A stretch of 7,599 bases of DNA from Planctomycetota bacterium (GTDB lineage Bacteria; Planctomycetota; UBA11346): assembly GCA_024641365.1 (NCBI GenBank), contig JAHEDF010000175.1:1-7599 (forward strand), in the 5' to 3' direction. Both the position numbers and the translations under genes were made by a program. Below the pieces are notes generated by a model. It was not told the DNA's origin and searched no databases. It saw only the letters and a program-made list of their open reading frames with translations. Within the stretch, counting starts at the first letter, position 1; the number at the start of each line of letters is the position of its first letter. This document shows, one piece after another, positions 4,669 to 7,599 of this stretch.

Positions 4669-7188
4669 ATGCTAAATTTTGTGAAAAAATTATTATTTAA
4701 AATTATTTCTATTTTTTTGTTCCTTTCATTGACGCTCTGTGGTTTATTCGCTGGTGAGAACTCACCCTGCTTATTAGCTAGTAAAGGCGGAAATTCGTTA
4801 CCTGTTATTATCGCTCCAAACGCCTCGCCTGCTGTTCAGAAAACAGCACAAGAATTCTCAACGTTCCTTAATCGATTGAGCGGCGGATCTTCGGTTGTAC
4901 AAATTGGCAATGGGGCAAATGGTATTGTAATAGGGTGTGCATCCGACTTTACAGCACTTCCTTTTTCCTATGTGTTTACAAATAATCCTTTTGAACGTGA
5001 AGATTACGAACTGCGAACCCAGGAAAATGGCCTTTGGATTATCGGCGCTACAGATCTCGCTGTTTCTCATGCTGTTTGGGATGTCTTATTTCGACTTGGC
5101 GTTCGCCACTATTTCCCTGGGCCCAATTGGGAAATTATTCCGCCGCCAAGTTCATTGACTTTAGATGTTCACGTACATGAACATCCAGATTTTGCTGCTC
5201 GTCGTATTTGGTATAATTGGGGATTATGGGGTTATAATAATAAACCGTATGCGGAATGGTGCGTACGGAATCGCATGGCACGTGGATTTCTTTTAGATAG
5301 CGGCCATAGCTACAAAGCAATTATTGAGGCAAATCGAACTGAGTTTCTTGCCCATCCTGAATATATTGCTGAAGTCAACGGTAAGCGCGAAATGACCGGA
5401 GACGTGAAGTTTTGTATTTCTAATCCAGGTTTACAGGAATTAGTGGTCAAGCACGCGCTCAAATATCTGCGTGAGAAACCGCACGCGGATAGTATTTCAC
5501 TTGATCCCAGTGATGGAAATCGGTGGTGCGAATGCCAAGCCTGTGTTCAACAATTTCCCACCATTGCAGATCGTGTTGTATTTTTGGCAAATATAGTTGG
5601 GAAAGCGATCGACGGTGCCGACATCGGCGATCGTCGTATCGGTATTTACGCCTATAATAAACACACCGGACCACCTACCATTGACGTACACCCGCGCGTT
5701 ATTGCGAGCGCGACGACCGCATTTATCGGCGGCGGATTAACCCATGATCACGTATTACATGGCTGGCAACAACGCGGCGCAACCATGGGTGTGTACGATT
5801 ATTTAAGTGTCATTGATTGGGATTGGAATTTACCAAGTGGCGGAAAAGGTGGACGTCCACAACAGCTCGCAGTTGATATTCCACGCTATTACAAATTAGG
5901 AGCGCGCTTTTATGATGCCGAATCTGGTGATTGTTGGGGTCCATGTGGCTTAGGATATTGGATATCGTCCCGGCTTTTGTGGGATGTGACAAACGCAACA
6001 GATATATCAAAACTGACTGATGATTTTCTTGGTCGAGCATTTCCCAATGCCACTGTGCCCATGCGTAAATTTTATGTGCTGCTCAATTTTAATAAACAAA
6101 AACGCTCTTCGGCTGATCGCCTCGGGCGCATGTATCGAAATTTAGATGCAGCACGGCAATTAACCATCACTATACCTGAAAAAAATCGTATTCGCGATCT
6201 CATTCTTTATACACGTTATGTCGAATTATATTCCTTATTTGCAGATGGGCGTGGCTCACGCGAAGACGTGCTACGACACGCATGGCGCATGCGCACCACT
6301 ATGATGATTCATAGTTATGGCATTTGGTGTCGATTGTTAAATCAAAAGGCCGCACTTACCAAAGAACATCCATTAAAAGATAATTCACCTTTTTCCGACG
6401 AAGAAATAAATAGTTTTATATCACAAGGCATAGAAAAATATATACCAGAAGATCCTGGCTTCGCTCCTGTTTCATTTAGTTCACAACTTATACCGGTTGC
6501 TGAAAAACTGACGCTCAACAAAGTGCCTCCTGGTCGATTCCCTGATGCACCTCAAGATCGACAACAGTGGTGGTTGTGGTTAGCGCAACCTACTGGCTTA
6601 GACATTACGGTTACCATTAATAAAAAATGGGAAAATCGCACGCCTGAACTCAAATTATTTGCAATAAATTCTGTTCACCCCGATCCCGTCGCAATCAATG
6701 ACACGATTCGCGCAGATAACCTTGAGCATCATCTTCATTTAGCATCGTCGCATACGGGATTACATCGTCTTGATACACGCGATGGTGGCGATGTGACACT
6801 CATAAAATGGCCTGATATTCCAATTAGCATTGAATCAGGGATAGACACACCTGGCGTCACCAACCACATGCGCGGCACTTGGACATTATCTTTTTACGTA
6901 CCCAAAGATACGAAAATTGTCGGGGGTTGGGCTTCACGCATTGCAAATTGGGCACCAAAAATTAGTGGTAAATTGCTGACTAGCTCTGGAGAAGTCGCCT
7001 TAGATTTTCACGGCCGAGGAGATGGGTGGTTTGCTGTGCCTGTTCCTCCGGGAGAGGACGGAAAATTATGGACCTTTGCTAATACGGTTGGCCAGCGATT
7101 GTTAATGACGGTGCCACCTTTTCTCGCACGATCAGGCCAAGAATTATTATTGCCCGAAGAAGTCGTGACTGCTGATGCCGATAAATAA
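4669..7188 (+). CDS. Exported DUF4838-type glycoside-hydrolase-like protein with alpha-glucuronidase-like N-terminal domain
   Basis: A 839-residue protein of no established function. Residues 1-29 look like a signal peptide: FVKK then a hydrophobic run LLFKIISIFLFLSLTLCGLFAG. Cys24 (LTLC) does not form a good lipobox, so it is probably periplasmic, surface or secreted rather than a lipoprotein. Residues about 44-175 resemble the alpha/beta domain at the N-terminus of GH67 alpha-glucuronidases (AVQKTAQEFSTFLNRLSGG; WIIGATDLAVSHAVWDVLFRLGVRHYFPG). Residues about 210-480 match my recollection of the DUF4838 core, with SLDPSDGNRWCECQAC (Asp279, Asp282; Cys287, Cys289, Cys292), VYDYLSVIDWDW and YDAESGDCWG (Glu418, Asp421) as likely site residues. 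Residues about 636-831 are strand-rich, probably a beta-sandwich. None of the possible starts (ATG 4612, ATG 4669, GTG 4681) has a clear Shine-Dalgarno; 4669 gives a normal signal peptide. The neighbourhood suggests action on a xylose-containing or glucuronate-substituted glycan; this is inference. Confidence 0.85.
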   Translation: MLNFVKKLLFKIISIFLFLSLTLCGLFAGENSPCLLASKGGNSLPVIIAPNASPAVQKTAQEFSTFLNRLSGGSSVVQIGNGANGIVIGCASDFTALPFSYVFTNNPFEREDYELRTQENGLWIIGATDLAVSHAVWDVLFRLGVRHYFPGPNWEIIPPPSSLTLDVHVHEHPDFAARRIWYNWGLWGYNNKPYAEWCVRNRMARGFLLDSGHSYKAIIEANRTEFLAHPEYIAEVNGKREMTGDVKFCISNPGLQELVVKHALKYLREKPHADSISLDPSDGNRWCECQACVQQFPTIADRVVFLANIVGKAIDGADIGDRRIGIYAYNKHTGPPTIDVHPRVIASATTAFIGGGLTHDHVLHGWQQRGATMGVYDYLSVIDWDWNLPSGGKGGRPQQLAVDIPRYYKLGARFYDAESGDCWGPCGLGYWISSRLLWDVTNATDISKLTDDFLGRAFPNATVPMRKFYVLLNFNKQKRSSADRLGRMYRNLDAARQLTITIPEKNRIRDLILYTRYVELYSLFADGRGSREDVLRHAWRMRTTMMIHSYGIWCRLLNQKAALTKEHPLKDNSPFSDEEINSFISQGIEKYIPEDPGFAPVSFSSQLIPVAEKLTLNKVPPGRFPDAPQDRQQWWLWLAQPTGLDITVTINKKWENRTPELKLFAINSVHPDPVAINDTIRADNLEHHLHLASSHTGLHRLDTRDGGDVTLIKWPDIPISIESGIDTPGVTNHMRGTWTLSFYVPKDTKIVGGWASRIANWAPKISGKLLTSSGEVALDFHGRGDGWFAVPVPPGEDGKLWTFANTVGQRLLMTVPPFLARSGQELLLPEEVVTADADK

Positions 7189-7208
7189 ACCAAAGAGAAT
7201 ATAACAAC

Positions 7209-7241
7209 ACGCTACTTATGATTTACGCTAATAATACGCTA
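7209..7241. repeat. Three ACGCTA direct repeats between convergent genes
   Basis: ACGCTA occurs at 7209-7214, 7225-7230 and 7236-7241 in the 53-bp gap between two convergent genes; the last two are 11 bp apart. No hairpin with a T-run is visible in the gap on either strand, so neither convergent gene has an obvious intrinsic terminator here. The repeats may be chance in so short a stretch. Confidence 0.3.
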
Positions 7242-7599
7242 TCAACTTTTACTAATACCTAATTCATCCATACGCTTTTTGAGAGTTATACGATTAATTC
7301 CCAAAATTTCTGCCGCACGTAATTGATTGCCTTCGGTTCGTGATAGGACTTCGCGCAATAATGGCTCTTCCATTGCATCGACATATTTTGCGTAAACCAT
7401 ACCACTGTTTTGATTGATGAGCCGTGCTGCCAAACTAGCTGCTGCTGCGTGAAATGACGAATAGGATGGTCCGTCGGCAATTGTTGGCGGTAAGGATAAA
7501 TGACTTGATCCAATAATACCACCGGTCGCTAAAACAGCGGCTTCCTCTAAAACATGTTTTAATTCACGAACATTTCCCGGCCATTGATGACGTCGCAGG
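7242..7599 (-). CDS. NtrC-family sigma-54-dependent activator, C-terminal fragment at window edge
   Basis: The reverse strand reads open from the right edge to a TGA at 7242-7244, giving the last 118 residues; the frame's first full codon begins at 7598. It opens with LRRHQWPGNVREL, the conserved WPGNVREL element at the end of the AAA+ sigma-54-interaction domain, followed by KHVLEEAAVLATGG, a variable linker, and a Fis-type helix-turn-helix EPLLREVLSRTEGNQLRAAEILGINRITLKKRMDELGI near the C-terminus. Proteins of this class use ATP hydrolysis to remodel sigma-54 RNA polymerase at distant enhancers. The AAA+ core and any receiver or sensor domain lie beyond the right edge, so the signal and partner kinase cannot be told. 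It converges on the glycosidase-like gene with 53 bp between the stops; a functional link is not implied. Confidence 0.93.
   Translation of the reverse strand, partial: LRRHQWPGNVRELKHVLEEAAVLATGGIIGSSHLSLPPTIADGPSYSSFHAAAASLAARLINQNSGMVYAKYVDAMEEPLLREVLSRTEGNQLRAAEILGINRITLKKRMDELGISKS

Noticed and set aside
5459..5691. Antisense open frames within the exported protein gene
   Set aside because: Composition is typical of shadow frames, with no domain, start signal or neighbour support.
1..7599. CRISPR array, tRNA, rRNA, phage or insertion-sequence genes
   Set aside because: No regularly spaced repeats, RNA-gene motifs, transposase or phage domains were seen on either strand.

Overview
The window reads as ordinary bacterial chromosome with a moderate-to-low GC content and a preference for A/T-rich codons. 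It carries a xylose catabolism locus followed by an exported glycoside-hydrolase-like protein. The DUF4838-type exported protein, the compact AraC-type regulator and the E. coli-like XylA/XylB pair would fit a saccharolytic member of the PVC group (Verrucomicrobiota or Lentisphaerota). That placement is inference from gene content; there is no rRNA or other phylogenetic marker here.

Layout, left to right. Bases 1-1215 (minus) hold the first 405 codons of xylulokinase (xylB); its C-terminus lies beyond the left edge. Bases 1244-1918 (minus) hold a family I inorganic pyrophosphatase (ppa) just upstream of xylB, with a 28-bp gap, so ppa-xylB looks like one transcription unit. A 189-bp divergent control region (1919-2107) separates it from xylose isomerase (xylA, 2108-3436, plus). 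A strong hairpin without a T-run lies between xylA and an AraC-family regulator (3505-4380, plus), which ends at a clear rho-independent terminator (4461-4495). A palindrome at 4597-4609 precedes a large exported protein (about 4669-7188, plus) with an alpha-glucuronidase-like N-terminal domain and a DUF4838 core. The right end (7242-7599, minus) is the C-terminus of an NtrC/Fis-type sigma-54-dependent activator, convergent with the DUF4838 gene.

How the genes could work together. XylA converts D-xylose to D-xylulose and XylB phosphorylates it to xylulose 5-phosphate, which enters the pentose phosphate pathway. The AraC-type protein is the obvious candidate sensor and activator, although it is not built like E. 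coli XylR. The exported protein may act on a xylan-type or other glycan outside the cytoplasm and so supply sugar, but its substrate is unknown. The role of a pyrophosphatase in this locus is not obvious. No transporter is present in the window.

No gene-free stretch exceeds 300 bases. The largest, about 288 bp at 4381-4668, holds the terminator and a palindrome and otherwise nothing I recognise. I see no tRNA, rRNA, CRISPR array, insertion sequence or attachment site. The most interesting items are the uncharacterised exported enzyme, the ppa-xylB pairing, and the inverted or repeated DNA elements in the intergenic regions.
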